The notes beneath the pieces were generated by a model. That model did no database searches. It was given only the letters and a program-made list of their open reading frames with translations, and was not told the DNA's origin. The translations under genes were made by a program, and so were the position numbers. Below, one piece after another: positions 1 through 8,572 of a stretch of 51,544 bases of DNA. Each line of letters opens with the position of its first letter. Position 1 is the first letter of the stretch. This stretch comes from an uncultured Eubacteriales bacterium (lineage in GTDB: Bacteria; Bacillota; Clostridia; Christensenellales; CAG-138): positions 1 to 51,544 of the forward strand of contig URFJ01000002.1 in assembly GCA_900547135.1 (NCBI GenBank). Direction: 5' to 3'.

Positions 1-36
1 CAAGGTGCGCTTTGCTGTCTCTCTGACAGCCCGTTT

Positions 37-65
37 AGTCTACCAAATCTATTTTTACTTGTCAA
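37..65 (-). promoter_or_regulatory. Sigma-A type promoter reading out of the left edge
   Basis: On the minus strand a perfect TTGACA (60-65) is followed after 17 bases by TAGACT (37-42). The predicted start near position 30 puts a GCTGTC/GACAGC hairpin (14-30) at the very 5' end of the transcript. It lies just after the CotH stop codon, so it serves a gene beyond the window. Confidence 0.6.
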
Positions 66-105
66 CTCCTTTTTTGCACAATTTTGATATATTTCGAGCG
101 GTTCT

Positions 106-3100
106 TTAACTATGTTGTTTTTTAGCCTTATTTATATACTCCTGAATCTGGCTGTCACTGAGACTAAAATAGCTTTTAAGCTGGCTTATGGCCTTTTCAC
201 GCCTATTCATGATAAAGTATCTCACAGCCTCCACCTTTGAATCCCACAAATCCATTGACCGCGGTGAGTACCACCGCTTAATATGCCTTTCCATTTCAGG
301 TTCAAGCTCTTTTACATAATCGTTAAGAATCGTCATCATCCTTTCGGGCGTCAATACATTATACATAACATATATGTAACGCTCTACAAAAAACTCTCTC
401 CACTTCTCATTCTTTTCTAATCCTACGTATAACCTCATGTCTGTCAACGAACCGTTTGCAGAAGGCACTCCCACGGGGTTGAAGTAATCATAGAGTAGAT
501 TTTGAGAGCCGCTCAAGCCAAAGTCAAGATCATAAAATACCGGCCTCCATTTTACGCTGTAATCATGCGACCTCCAGTATTTTTGATTGAACATATCTCC
601 GTTGCAGAAGTAAACCTGCGCTATTAAGTAATCGGTAAAGTAATCAACATCAACCCATTCCAGATATTGATCAAACAACTCATCATTTGATAAGTTCCGG
701 CTGCTTGCAAAATCCCTAACCCTCTTTATATCCGCGCTGCTCCCCTTTAAGGCGCCGGTATTCCTGCGTATTATATCCACTTCGTCTGGGTTCACGCCAT
801 AGTGAGCCGCGAGAAAATCCGCGTTTTGATCTTCATTCAGGTCGTATATCCCCCAATATTTTCCGTTTATATAAGCAACAACCGGCCTTGTTGCACAATT
901 ATCTATATTTAGGCCTTCCACCATTCTCATGCAAACGGCGTCGCGTACACGTGCGCCATCCCTGTCCTGGCCGGAGTTCCTTAAAACAAGGTTTTGAAAC
1001 GATTTAATCTCATATTCGCCAAAAAACGGATATGTAACCTCACGCCTACCGTAACCAGCCCTTAATTTTATGGCAAGCGACTTTTGGGGAGCGACAAGCG
1101 TACCCGATCCATTTGCTCGGACGCCGCATGGAAATTTAACCCCTAGGTCTCCATCAGGCTCATAATATTCAACGAAAGCGCCACGCTCCACCCTCTGGTC
1201 GCGGGTAGTAGCGGCATAGACCACCGAAAAGTCGGCTGGATCAAACGTAAGGCAAACCACAGGCAGTGTATGGGGTTCCTCAAAAAGATAGGTGGAGGTA
1301 GCAATTTCGCTGTCAAGGCGTCCATCTGATGTCGCTACCGCGCGTACAACCGCATTTTTATCTATTTGGATAGGTCCAGTGTATTGTCTTGACCGAGCTG
1401 TAGGCTCGGATCCGTCCAACGTATAGTATATGGTAGCGCCCGCCGTTCGGCATGAAATGGATAAATCAAAACCGGAGCTATGGTATAATTCGCGGTTTGA
1501 AAACATCGGCGCAGAGACATACCCCGAATATGCGGGAGAATCATTTGAATATCCTTTTGAAGCGGAGACAAAGAAAACCCTGTTATCGCTGCCGGCCAGT
1601 CTTCCTGAAGTTACTCCGCTTCGCAATGCTCCGGTATTAAACACGTCATATACTACACCATTCGGGTCGCTCAGTATCAGCGTTTCACCGGATCCGGATA
1701 AGCTAAAGCCTATGTATGGCCTGCCTGACGGCCTTGTTGAATCCGATGCATATATTACAGCATACCCTCCCGCTTTAACGGTTAGTTCCGGCAGCGTATA
1801 TCCCAGCGGGTTGTCAATGTCATCTGAGAGATGCCATCCGGTAAGGTCTATATCACCCCCTCCCGCATTATGAAGCTCTATCCAGTCGTCTTGGTTGCTC
1901 TTTGGAGAGGCAACGCCGCACACCTCGCTTATATACAGGCCGTTCATATCCGTAAGGCGGACCATATCAGAGCTGTCAAAGCTGCGCGTATTGTTTTCTC
2001 CATTGGGCGTAGGCTGCGAATAATACACCTGCTTGCCAGAGGCGTCCCGTCCTATGGATACATTTTTCCCGATGTTTTGGGGCAATTCTATCGTGTCAAT
2101 GCGCATTCCGTCAATACAAAACAGGGTTAACACACTGTCACGCTCGGACAGTCCGAATGAAGCATGGAGTTCCCCGTCGCGCCTGTCCTTGCCCGACAGA
2201 TATACCACTAGATACTCATCAGGCTTCAGCTCTATATCCGGCAGGGCCCATTTGGTATGATTGCCGGCATTGTCCGAAAGATAGTACTTTCCTAAAAAAA
2301 CGCTGCTCTGGGAGGAATTGTACAGCTCAACCCACTCCGGCCTGTCACCGTCTGAATCTATTATACTATACTGATTTTTGGGCAGCACCTCGTTTATGCG
2401 TATCGGGTCCTTCTCTCCCATCGTGGTAACCTCAAGGCTGCTAAACACTTCGTGCGAGTTTTCCGCGCCAGGGGTAGCGTATACCGTATATCCGGAGCTT
2501 GTCACGGCTACCCCGTCAAATATTCCCTCCTCCCAGGTCAGATACGAGCAAAGCTCGCCAACATTATTGGTTAAATAAACCCCGAACTCATCGCTCCCCA
2601 GCTTAAATGAAGTATGCAGCTGTCCATCCTTGCTGTCGCATCCGCTTATATAGATAACCGTGTATCCGCCTGGTTCAAGATTTACTGAAGGTATCCTCCA
2701 TTTGTCCAACCTGTTCTGATCGTCGCTTAGCATATATTCGCCCAGGTTTATTTCTTTATCCGTTGGGTTATGAAGTTCAAGCCATGGATAATAGCCTGCA
2801 TCGGATTCGTAGGAGGCATTGTTTACAGGCATAACCTCTGATATGACGAGGCCATTGCCGCCTCCAAACCCCACTACGTCGTTCATTGAGTCGAATATAC
2901 CGGAAGAATTATATTCACCTGGCGATGCCGCGCCGCAATAGCCATAGCTGCCGTCGTCCCTGCGCGCCCATGACATATCGGGTTTCAGGGCCGGAAGCTC
3001 CATTTGCTGTATTATATTGTAATTTTCATCCGTAAAGCATATTATCTCCCCCGCCCGGCTCAGGCCGAAGCCTGTGCATAACACGCCGTCGGGAAGCTCA

Positions 3101-3432
3101 CCGCTGTATTTTGAAAAAAATACAATCAAGTACTCGCCGACTCCAATGGTAACGTCGGGGAAGCGCCACTTGCCTGGATCCCTGATGTTGTCGCTTAATC
3201 CGTACCCGTTGATATTAATTGGTCTGCCCGTTGAGTTGTAGAACTCAACCCAGTCTGCGCTGCCGAGGTTTTCATCCACAAGGGTAAGCGAATTGGAGGA
3301 CATTGCCTCATTAATATAAATTCCGCCTTGGCCCGATCCCGTTTGCAAATACCCGCAGGCGGCACAGAAGGTAATAAGCATGGAAGCCATAGCGGCAAAT
3401 AACACTATTCTCTTATAAAACTCTTTATTCAT
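106..3432 (-). CDS. CotH-family spore coat kinase-like protein with four lamin-tail domains
   Basis: A 1108-residue secreted or membrane-bound protein. The N-terminus has a hydrophobic signal (about residues 9-25) ending at Cys26, a poor lipobox because Cys rather than Leu is at -3. Four lamin-tail (LTD) repeats follow, starting near residues 37, 194, 342 and 498; each opens with an I-x-I-[NS]-E or I-S-E-V type strand and contains W-[VLI]-E-[FL]-[YH]-N and LSD motifs. A chitobiase/HEX C-terminal-like beta domain (about 640-715, with the motif TIYYTLDGSEPT) precedes a C-terminal CotH domain (about 720-1108) containing GIYDLNED and the YDLDFG metal/nucleotide loop. CotH proteins of Bacillus are atypical protein kinases that phosphorylate spore-coat proteins; a coat role here is inferred from family and the sporulation genes nearby. 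No clear Shine-Dalgarno precedes the ATG; see the promoter entry. Confidence 0.85.
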   Translation of the reverse strand: MNKEFYKRIVLFAAMASMLITFCAACGYLQTGSGQGGIYINEAMSSNSLTLVDENLGSADWVEFYNSTGRPININGYGLSDNIRDPGKWRFPDVTIGVGEYLIVFFSKYSGELPDGVLCTGFGLSRAGEIICFTDENYNIIQQMELPALKPDMSWARRDDGSYGYCGAASPGEYNSSGIFDSMNDVVGFGGGNGLVISEVMPVNNASYESDAGYYPWLELHNPTDKEINLGEYMLSDDQNRLDKWRIPSVNLEPGGYTVIYISGCDSKDGQLHTSFKLGSDEFGVYLTNNVGELCSYLTWEEGIFDGVAVTSSGYTVYATPGAENSHEVFSSLEVTTMGEKDPIRINEVLPKNQYSIIDSDGDRPEWVELYNSSQSSVFLGKYYLSDNAGNHTKWALPDIELKPDEYLVVYLSGKDRRDGELHASFGLSERDSVLTLFCIDGMRIDTIELPQNIGKNVSIGRDASGKQVYYSQPTPNGENNTRSFDSSDMVRLTDMNGLYISEVCGVASPKSNQDDWIELHNAGGGDIDLTGWHLSDDIDNPLGYTLPELTVKAGGYAVIYASDSTRPSGRPYIGFSLSGSGETLILSDPNGVVYDVFNTGALRSGVTSGRLAGSDNRVFFVSASKGYSNDSPAYSGYVSAPMFSNRELYHSSGFDLSISCRTAGATIYYTLDGSEPTARSRQYTGPIQIDKNAVVRAVATSDGRLDSEIATSTYLFEEPHTLPVVCLTFDPADFSVVYAATTRDQRVERGAFVEYYEPDGDLGVKFPCGVRANGSGTLVAPQKSLAIKLRAGYGRREVTYPFFGEYEIKSFQNLVLRNSGQDRDGARVRDAVCMRMVEGLNIDNCATRPVVAYINGKYWGIYDLNEDQNADFLAAHYGVNPDEVDIIRRNTGALKGSSADIKRVRDFASSRNLSNDELFDQYLEWVDVDYFTDYLIAQVYFCNGDMFNQKYWRSHDYSVKWRPVFYDLDFGLSGSQNLLYDYFNPVGVPSANGSLTDMRLYVGLEKNEKWREFFVERYIYVMYNVLTPERMMTILNDYVKELEPEMERHIKRWYSPRSMDLWDSKVEAVRYFIMNRREKAISQLKSYFSLSDSQIQEYINKAKKQHS

Positions 3433-3438
3433 GGTTGG

Positions 3439-3466
3439 ATTATAACATATAGTAGATATCTGTAAA
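3439..3466 (-). promoter_or_regulatory. Possible promoter directly abutting the cotH-like start codon
   Basis: TTTACA (3461-3466), a 16-base spacer and TATAAT (3439-3444) sit only 6 bases before the ATG; an alternative TTGACT (3473-3478) pairs with TACTAT after 18 bases. Either arrangement leaves almost no leader and no Shine-Dalgarno is visible. Confidence 0.35.
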
Positions 3467-3688
3467 GGCTACAGTCAAATAAAAAATAATTGCCATCTAA
3501 AAGAAAGACTTTTTAGATTAAATAGAGCCATAATGGAGCTGTCATCTCATATTCATCAGAATAATTTATTTATAAAATATTACTAATCAAAATGAGCCAG
3601 TCAGCATACATTCCCTGTTTTCGCAGCGTGAATACTGATTCTGAGTATTCACCGGTTATCACGCCGCATAATTTTACACCCATCTAAA

Positions 3689-3713
3689 ATCCCGGCTTTC
3701 ATTCAGCCGGGAT
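3689..3713 (-). terminator. Terminator-like hairpin downstream of mscL
   Basis: A 9-bp perfect stem (ATCCCGGCT/AGCCGGGAT) with a 7-base loop; on the minus strand it is followed by TTTT. It is about 190 bases after the mscL stop. The rest of 3433-3903 is AT-rich and I see no gene in it. Confidence 0.5.
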
Positions 3714-3903
3714 CAAGACTTCTTCATATGTATAGGGACGTCCTGGTGTTCTTTATAAAAGCGGGCTTTATCTAAAAAACCAACCCTAAAAACTGTACCG
3801 TATCCCGTTTAATCATTTATTCAGTCGGAGTATCAATTAAAGCGTCCGCAATTCCTCCGCTTTGGCTTTGCAACTGCGTATGCCGCCTTATTCTATCGCC
3901 CTG

Positions 3904-4335
3904 TTACTGCTCCTTGCCCTTTTGTAATAAGTCCCTGATTTCCCTAAGCAAAATGACATCCTCGGAGGGTTCAACAGGAACGACGACCGTTTCCGTCTCG
4001 TCCTGCTTCTTTTTACGGAAACGGTTTATCGCCTTAATTACCATAAATATCACAAGAGCAATAAGCAGGAAATTGACAACGCTCTGAATAAAGTTGCCGT
4101 AGTAGATAGCAGCTTCCGCAATATCACCGCTTGCCGGGGTAATGACATATTTAAGGTTGGTAAAGTCAATCCCGCCAAAAACGCTGCCAATAACGGGCAT
4201 GACAATATCGTTGACCAGGGAAGTAACGATTGCTGTAAAGGCGCTACCGATGATAACGCCAACGGCAAGGTCTATGACGCTGCCGCGGGAAATAAACTTT
4301 TTAAACTCGGCAATAAAGCCCTTTGCTTTTTTCAT
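3904..4335 (-). CDS. mscL: Large-conductance mechanosensitive channel MscL
   Basis: A 143-residue inner-membrane channel, the usual MscL length, that opens under membrane tension to release solutes on osmotic downshock. The N-terminal amphipathic helix (FIAEFKKFISRG), the first pore helix with DLAVGVIIGSAFTAIV, the NDIVMPVIG segment, a second membrane helix (VVNFLLIALVIFMVIKAINR) and the charged C-terminal bundle (REIRDLL) all match the family. An AAAGGGG ribosome site precedes the ATG. It is downstream of and codirectional with glyA with a gap of about 114 bases, so it may be read from the glyA promoter. Confidence 0.95.
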   Translation of the reverse strand: MKKAKGFIAEFKKFISRGSVIDLAVGVIIGSAFTAIVTSLVNDIVMPVIGSVFGGIDFTNLKYVITPASGDIAEAAIYYGNFIQSVVNFLLIALVIFMVIKAINRFRKKKQDETETVVVPVEPSEDVILLREIRDLLQKGKEQ

Positions 4336-4449
4336 TCCGCACCCCTTTATTTTTATTCCAATTCTCGCTCTATATAAGCGCTTGCCAGCTTTGAAATCAC
4401 GTCTTTATCGCCAGAATTGAAACGAGCCTAATTCCCGCTTCTTCTCTAG

Positions 4450-5685
4450 TCAATAAAGCGGATGCTGCTCGCAAAGAGCCAAAACACCCTTTTTAACCTC
4501 TTCAACAGCATCCTCGCCGCCCTCGACAATGCGCGCTATGAACGACGCGATAAGCAGCATGTCGGATTCGTTGAACCCGCGCGATGTAACCGCAGGTGTG
4601 CCTATGCGTATGCCGCTTGTGACGAACGGGCTTCTTGTTTCAAACGGGATGGTGTTTTTATTTACGGTGATGTTGGCGCGGTCGAGCAACGCCTCAACCT
4701 CTTTTCCTGTTCTTCCCGTTGACGTTAGGTCTACGAGCATAAGATGGTTATCAGTTCCGCCAGAAACTATTCTCATGCCGTTGGCCTGGAGCGCCTGGGC
4801 GAGCGCGGCTGCGTTTTTAATTACCTGTTTTTGATATTCTTTAAATGAGGGCTGAAGCGCCTCGTGGAAACAGACCGCCTTTGCCGCAATGATGTGCATG
4901 AGCGGCCCCCCCTGAGTGCCGGGGAAAACGCCCTTATCAATGGCCTTTGCGTGCTCGGCTTTGCACAGTATTAATCCTCCCCTTGGGCCACGGAGTGTCT
5001 TATGCGTTGTCGATGTTACTACATCGGCGTACGGTACGGGATTCATATGCTCTCCGGCGGCTACAAGGCCTGCTATATGCGCCATGTCAACCATAAAGTA
5101 TGCTCCAACCTCGTGAGCAATTTCACAAATGCGTTCAAAATTAATGGCTCTTGAGTATGCGCTGGCTCCCGCGACAATCATCCTGGGTTTGCACTCCATC
5201 GCGATTTCGCGCATCTTATCATAGTCAATCTGCTCAGTTTCCTTGCTTACTCCGTACGGAACTATCTTAAAGTATTTGCCCGACATGTTGACAGGGCTTC
5301 CATGCGTGAGATGCCCGCCGTGGGAAAGATCCATTCCCATAACGGTATCTCCATAGTTTAGTAGAGAAAAGTATACCGCAAGATTCGCCTGAGCGCCTGA
5401 ATGAGGCTGCACGTTGGCATGCTCGGCGCCGAAAAGCTCCTTAAGCCGGTTCCTTGCTAGGTCCTCAACCTTATCAACCATCTCGCAACCGCCGTAATAG
5501 CGCTTGCCGGGATAACCCTCGGCATATTTATTTGTAAGGTGGCTGCCCATAGCAGCCATTACGGCTTCTGATACGAAGTTTTCTGAAGCAATAAGCTCCA
5601 AATGGTCGCGCTGACGGCGCAGCTCGCCCTCCATCATATCCGCCAATATCGGATCGGCGGCGCGGATTAAATCGAACTGTATCAT
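4450..5685 (-). CDS. glyA: Serine hydroxymethyltransferase
   Basis: A 411-residue cytosolic PLP enzyme of full family length that interconverts serine and glycine while charging tetrahydrofolate to 5,10-methylene-THF. The PLP-binding lysine is in TSTTHKTLRGPRGG (Lys229), and the family signatures LIASENF, GYPGKRYYGG and PHSGAQAN are intact. A strong GGAGGAAAT site precedes the ATG and a recognisable promoter lies about 34 bases upstream, so it begins its own transcript. Its one-carbon role complements the folate-linked histidine degradation operon at 20.4-26.9 kb, but they are separate units. Confidence 0.97.
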   Translation of the reverse strand: MIQFDLIRAADPILADMMEGELRRQRDHLELIASENFVSEAVMAAMGSHLTNKYAEGYPGKRYYGGCEMVDKVEDLARNRLKELFGAEHANVQPHSGAQANLAVYFSLLNYGDTVMGMDLSHGGHLTHGSPVNMSGKYFKIVPYGVSKETEQIDYDKMREIAMECKPRMIVAGASAYSRAINFERICEIAHEVGAYFMVDMAHIAGLVAAGEHMNPVPYADVVTSTTHKTLRGPRGGLILCKAEHAKAIDKGVFPGTQGGPLMHIIAAKAVCFHEALQPSFKEYQKQVIKNAAALAQALQANGMRIVSGGTDNHLMLVDLTSTGRTGKEVEALLDRANITVNKNTIPFETRSPFVTSGIRIGTPAVTSRGFNESDMLLIASFIARIVEGGEDAVEEVKKGVLALCEQHPLY

Positions 5686-5718
5686 TTCAATATTTCCTCC
5701 GGAGATTTTTTCGTTTAC

Positions 5719-5748
5719 ATTATAATATCAATGGATAAAAATAGTCAA
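5719..5748 (-). promoter_or_regulatory. Sigma-A type promoter of glyA
   Basis: TTGACT (5743-5748), an 18-base spacer and TATAAT (5719-5724) on the minus strand; predicted leader about 27 bases, with no room for a riboswitch. Confidence 0.65.
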
Positions 5749-5798
5749 TCGTATTTTGCAAAACCACGCCGTGCTTATATTAAGTCATTCGAATAGCA

Positions 5799-7793
5799 TC
5801 ATTTTATTTCCGACCCTTGCACCATCCTGTCGTGAAGGTGCTTTGCAATGCGCTGCTTTTCGGCGCTATTTTGATTTTTGCAATCATAAGTCACGCCGTC
5901 AAAAAACGTCATGGTCCTCAGCTTTTTGTTTATATACAACGGATAAAAGGTGGTGCATCGCCCTGTAGCCCTGTAATAATCCACACCTATTTGGGCAAAG
6001 CCGGTATAAAACTCGGCAGCGCCTTGCACAGGATACTTTTCGTTTTCTCCTGGCGCTTTGGACGGGTTTTCCGGAAACAGCAGCAGGTTATCCTCCTCCT
6101 TGAGGGCCTCCACGCTCATCCTTATGGTCATCAGCACGTCCTTTATTCCTCTGCGGTACACGGGTATCGGGTCTAATGAATTTGTCACATACACAACAGG
6201 CCTGGAAACTGCGGATAGAATCATTTTGCGCCAGGACGCGGGAAGAAATTTAAAAATCCTGTCTACGCCATCCTTAAGATGCTCCTTTACGCTGTCCATA
6301 TCCAATATTTCATACGTAATCCAGGGACGGAAGTAAAACGGCATGTAGAGCACCGTAAGCATAGGACCCAGTATCTCAAGATGATTGCATACGAATACAA
6401 CCGGCCCGTTCTTAGAATTTACTATATCCGCGTCCTTAACCTTGCATGGAATAAAAGATCGCAGAATCAGGCATAAAAGCCTGATCCCTATGCGCTTCGT
6501 GGTCTTGTTAAGCTTATAAAGCAGGTGATTTCTTACCTCGGGCTTTTCAACGCCGCCCGACGCTTCCTCACGGTATTTCTTCAGCCTAGCCGCATACTGC
6601 TTATCCAGCGGCTGCAGCATCGCGTATATCATGGCAATTATTACGAACACAACGGGCAGCAGCAGAAACGCCAGATTGAATATCCCCTTTACGCCTATCA
6701 TGGCCTCAACATCGTCAATCTTGCCCTGAATAGCAAATGCTGAAACCGTCATCATGACAACAAGCAGAAGATATGAAAGCAAAACCGACCACTCAACCAT
6801 GATATAGGTGTTTCTTCTGTATGCAGCGCTTTCGCTTTCATCCATTGTAAAGGCGACAACCGTCTGCATATCCTGGCCTAGACTAACAAGCACGCATAGC
6901 ATGCATCCAAGCCCCGCACACCACAGTATGTATGGTATAGCGTTCGGTGCGAACCATCCGTTATAATAGCCGACTGACCCCAAACACCAAAGAAGGGCTC
7001 CTACTATGAACACCGATGGCTTATCATATTTTGATCCCATACGCCTGCTGAGGAACATCCATAACAGGAGCATCATGAATCCAAGTCCAGCCATCCATAG
7101 CAACAGAAAGAGGAAATCCTCTATGGGACTTCCTCCGGGCTGTAGATTTATATAGCAAATATAGCATACGATGCCTATATTTATGGCAATCATAAGGTTT
7201 TTCAGCATATAGTTGTATGTCCTGCAGGCGCTTATGTCCATTAACCTGTCCAGTCCCTTTATTGATTCGGGGGATGATACATCGCAAACCTCGATACATT
7301 GAATTAAGCCCCTTATCGCGTTTCCTAAAATTAGCATAACCATAAGATTGCCGCCGTCGCTTACGTTAAATAGAGCTATAAGGCAAACAGCTGCTGCGGA
7401 AAAACTTATATTTGCCAAAAATATCCATAACAGGGAACGCCTGGACGTTGACCTCGCCGCTATTAAATCAGTAACCGATTGCCAGGCCACCATATAAAAA
7501 ATCATGCCAAGCAGTACAATAGACAGCCTATTCCTTGCTACGGCAGGGTACACAAATAAAATCACTATATTCAAAAGCGCCGTTGATATCAGGATAAAAA
7601 CACCCTGCTTTGCCATAAACCCAGGTATGGAGGCACTCCGTGAAAACAGTCTGAGATAGATCAGCCAAATTAGGCCAAGCAGATACAGCGCCCCTCCAAT
7701 CATAGCGTTGTTTATAAGCGCTCCTGACATATACATTGCAATATATATGAAAAAGGCATCCAGCACCTTTTTCACTATAATCCTTAGCCTCAT
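5799..7793 (-). CDS. Polytopic membrane protein with C-terminal PlsC-like acyltransferase domain
   Basis: A 664-residue protein. Roughly the first 400 residues form about 12 hydrophobic helices, resembling a transporter-like (MFS-type) bundle. From about residue 440 it becomes soluble and resembles 1-acylglycerol-phosphate acyltransferases. The acceptor motif, normally N-H-x4-D, reads NHLEILG near His471, so the catalytic Asp is replaced by Gly. The later FPEG motif reads FPEN (near 574). Acyl transfer to a lipid or cell-wall polymer would be the family expectation, but the missing Asp makes activity doubtful or shifted. It follows the YjdF-like gene by 53 bases and has a GGGGGT ribosome site, suggesting one transcript with the glycosyltransferase. 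Confidence 0.6.
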   Translation of the reverse strand: MRLRIIVKKVLDAFFIYIAMYMSGALINNAMIGGALYLLGLIWLIYLRLFSRSASIPGFMAKQGVFILISTALLNIVILFVYPAVARNRLSIVLLGMIFYMVAWQSVTDLIAARSTSRRSLLWIFLANISFSAAAVCLIALFNVSDGGNLMVMLILGNAIRGLIQCIEVCDVSSPESIKGLDRLMDISACRTYNYMLKNLMIAINIGIVCYICYINLQPGGSPIEDFLFLLLWMAGLGFMMLLLWMFLSRRMGSKYDKPSVFIVGALLWCLGSVGYYNGWFAPNAIPYILWCAGLGCMLCVLVSLGQDMQTVVAFTMDESESAAYRRNTYIMVEWSVLLSYLLLVVMMTVSAFAIQGKIDDVEAMIGVKGIFNLAFLLLPVVFVIIAMIYAMLQPLDKQYAARLKKYREEASGGVEKPEVRNHLLYKLNKTTKRIGIRLLCLILRSFIPCKVKDADIVNSKNGPVVFVCNHLEILGPMLTVLYMPFYFRPWITYEILDMDSVKEHLKDGVDRIFKFLPASWRKMILSAVSRPVVYVTNSLDPIPVYRRGIKDVLMTIRMSVEALKEEDNLLLFPENPSKAPGENEKYPVQGAAEFYTGFAQIGVDYYRATGRCTTFYPLYINKKLRTMTFFDGVTYDCKNQNSAEKQRIAKHLHDRMVQGSEIK

Positions 7794-7846
7794 ATGTTAC
7801 CCCCGCCCATATCTAACCGACTAATACATATATCGCCTGGTGTGGC

Positions 7847-8557
7847 CTAAGCGGGCTGCCCGCCTGGCGAGTTCTTTTCTCTGATCTGCTTGTGTTTAAC
7901 CGATATATACCCAAATATACACATAACCAGAGCCCCTACAGCATCCACTATCAAGTCTTCCATGGTGTCAGCCAAGGCCTCCCTTCCTACAAGCAGGGTA
8001 CCATCCTCCAATGCGTACTTTTGCATATTTAAAGCCGCCACACTGTCAACCGTGTATTCGTAGATTTCCCAAACCGCGCCAAAGGCTAGAGCAAAACAAA
8101 ACGCGAAAATCGCGATAAAAAACGGAGATAAATGCATATCAACGTTTTTATTGCTGTTAAGCAAAGACACAAGCGTAAATCCGAGCGAGCCAAGCATAGC
8201 CCCGCTGAAGGCATGCAGCAGAAGATCCCAGTATGGGATGATAAAATAAAAATCTTGAACCTCTCCTAAATATATGGCGCAAAACAAGAAGATAAAATAC
8301 AGAACAAACATGTAATTCGGTATGGTCAGAGAAAGCTTTTTCTGCAGGAGCGAAGGTATAAACATAACCACCATGCCAAGCGAGCACTGCAAAAGCATGA
8401 GTGAGTAATCGCTTTTAACCTTTTCGTATGGTTCGTCCGAAACCTCAGGCGCCATAATCATGCTCACCACCGCGTAGATTATGGACAAAATCAAGGAAAT
8501 AAACAATACCGTTCCAAAAATCAGTTTAAAATCAGGTTTCTTTTTTGCTTTAGTCAT
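7847..8557 (-). CDS. YjdF/DUF2238-like integral membrane protein
   Basis: A 236-residue protein with about seven hydrophobic segments. The central YWDLLLHAFSGAMLGSLGF block, the AVWEIYEY motif in a membrane helix and the late DTMEDLIVDAVGAL block match the YjdF/DUF2238 membrane family, whose biochemical role is not established. It lies 15 bases after the glycosyltransferase and 53 bases before the acyltransferase-like gene, so the three are probably co-transcribed and may work on envelope lipids; that link is inference from position only. Confidence 0.65.
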   Translation of the reverse strand: MTKAKKKPDFKLIFGTVLFISLILSIIYAVVSMIMAPEVSDEPYEKVKSDYSLMLLQCSLGMVVMFIPSLLQKKLSLTIPNYMFVLYFIFLFCAIYLGEVQDFYFIIPYWDLLLHAFSGAMLGSLGFTLVSLLNSNKNVDMHLSPFFIAIFAFCFALAFGAVWEIYEYTVDSVAALNMQKYALEDGTLLVGREALADTMEDLIVDAVGALVMCIFGYISVKHKQIREKNSPGGQPA

Positions 8558-8572
8558 TCAATCACCGCTTAG

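Noticed and set aside
1430..1873. 147-codon plus-strand frame inside the CotH-like gene
   Set aside because: Opposite-strand shadow of a well-supported coding region; no signal or domain of its own.
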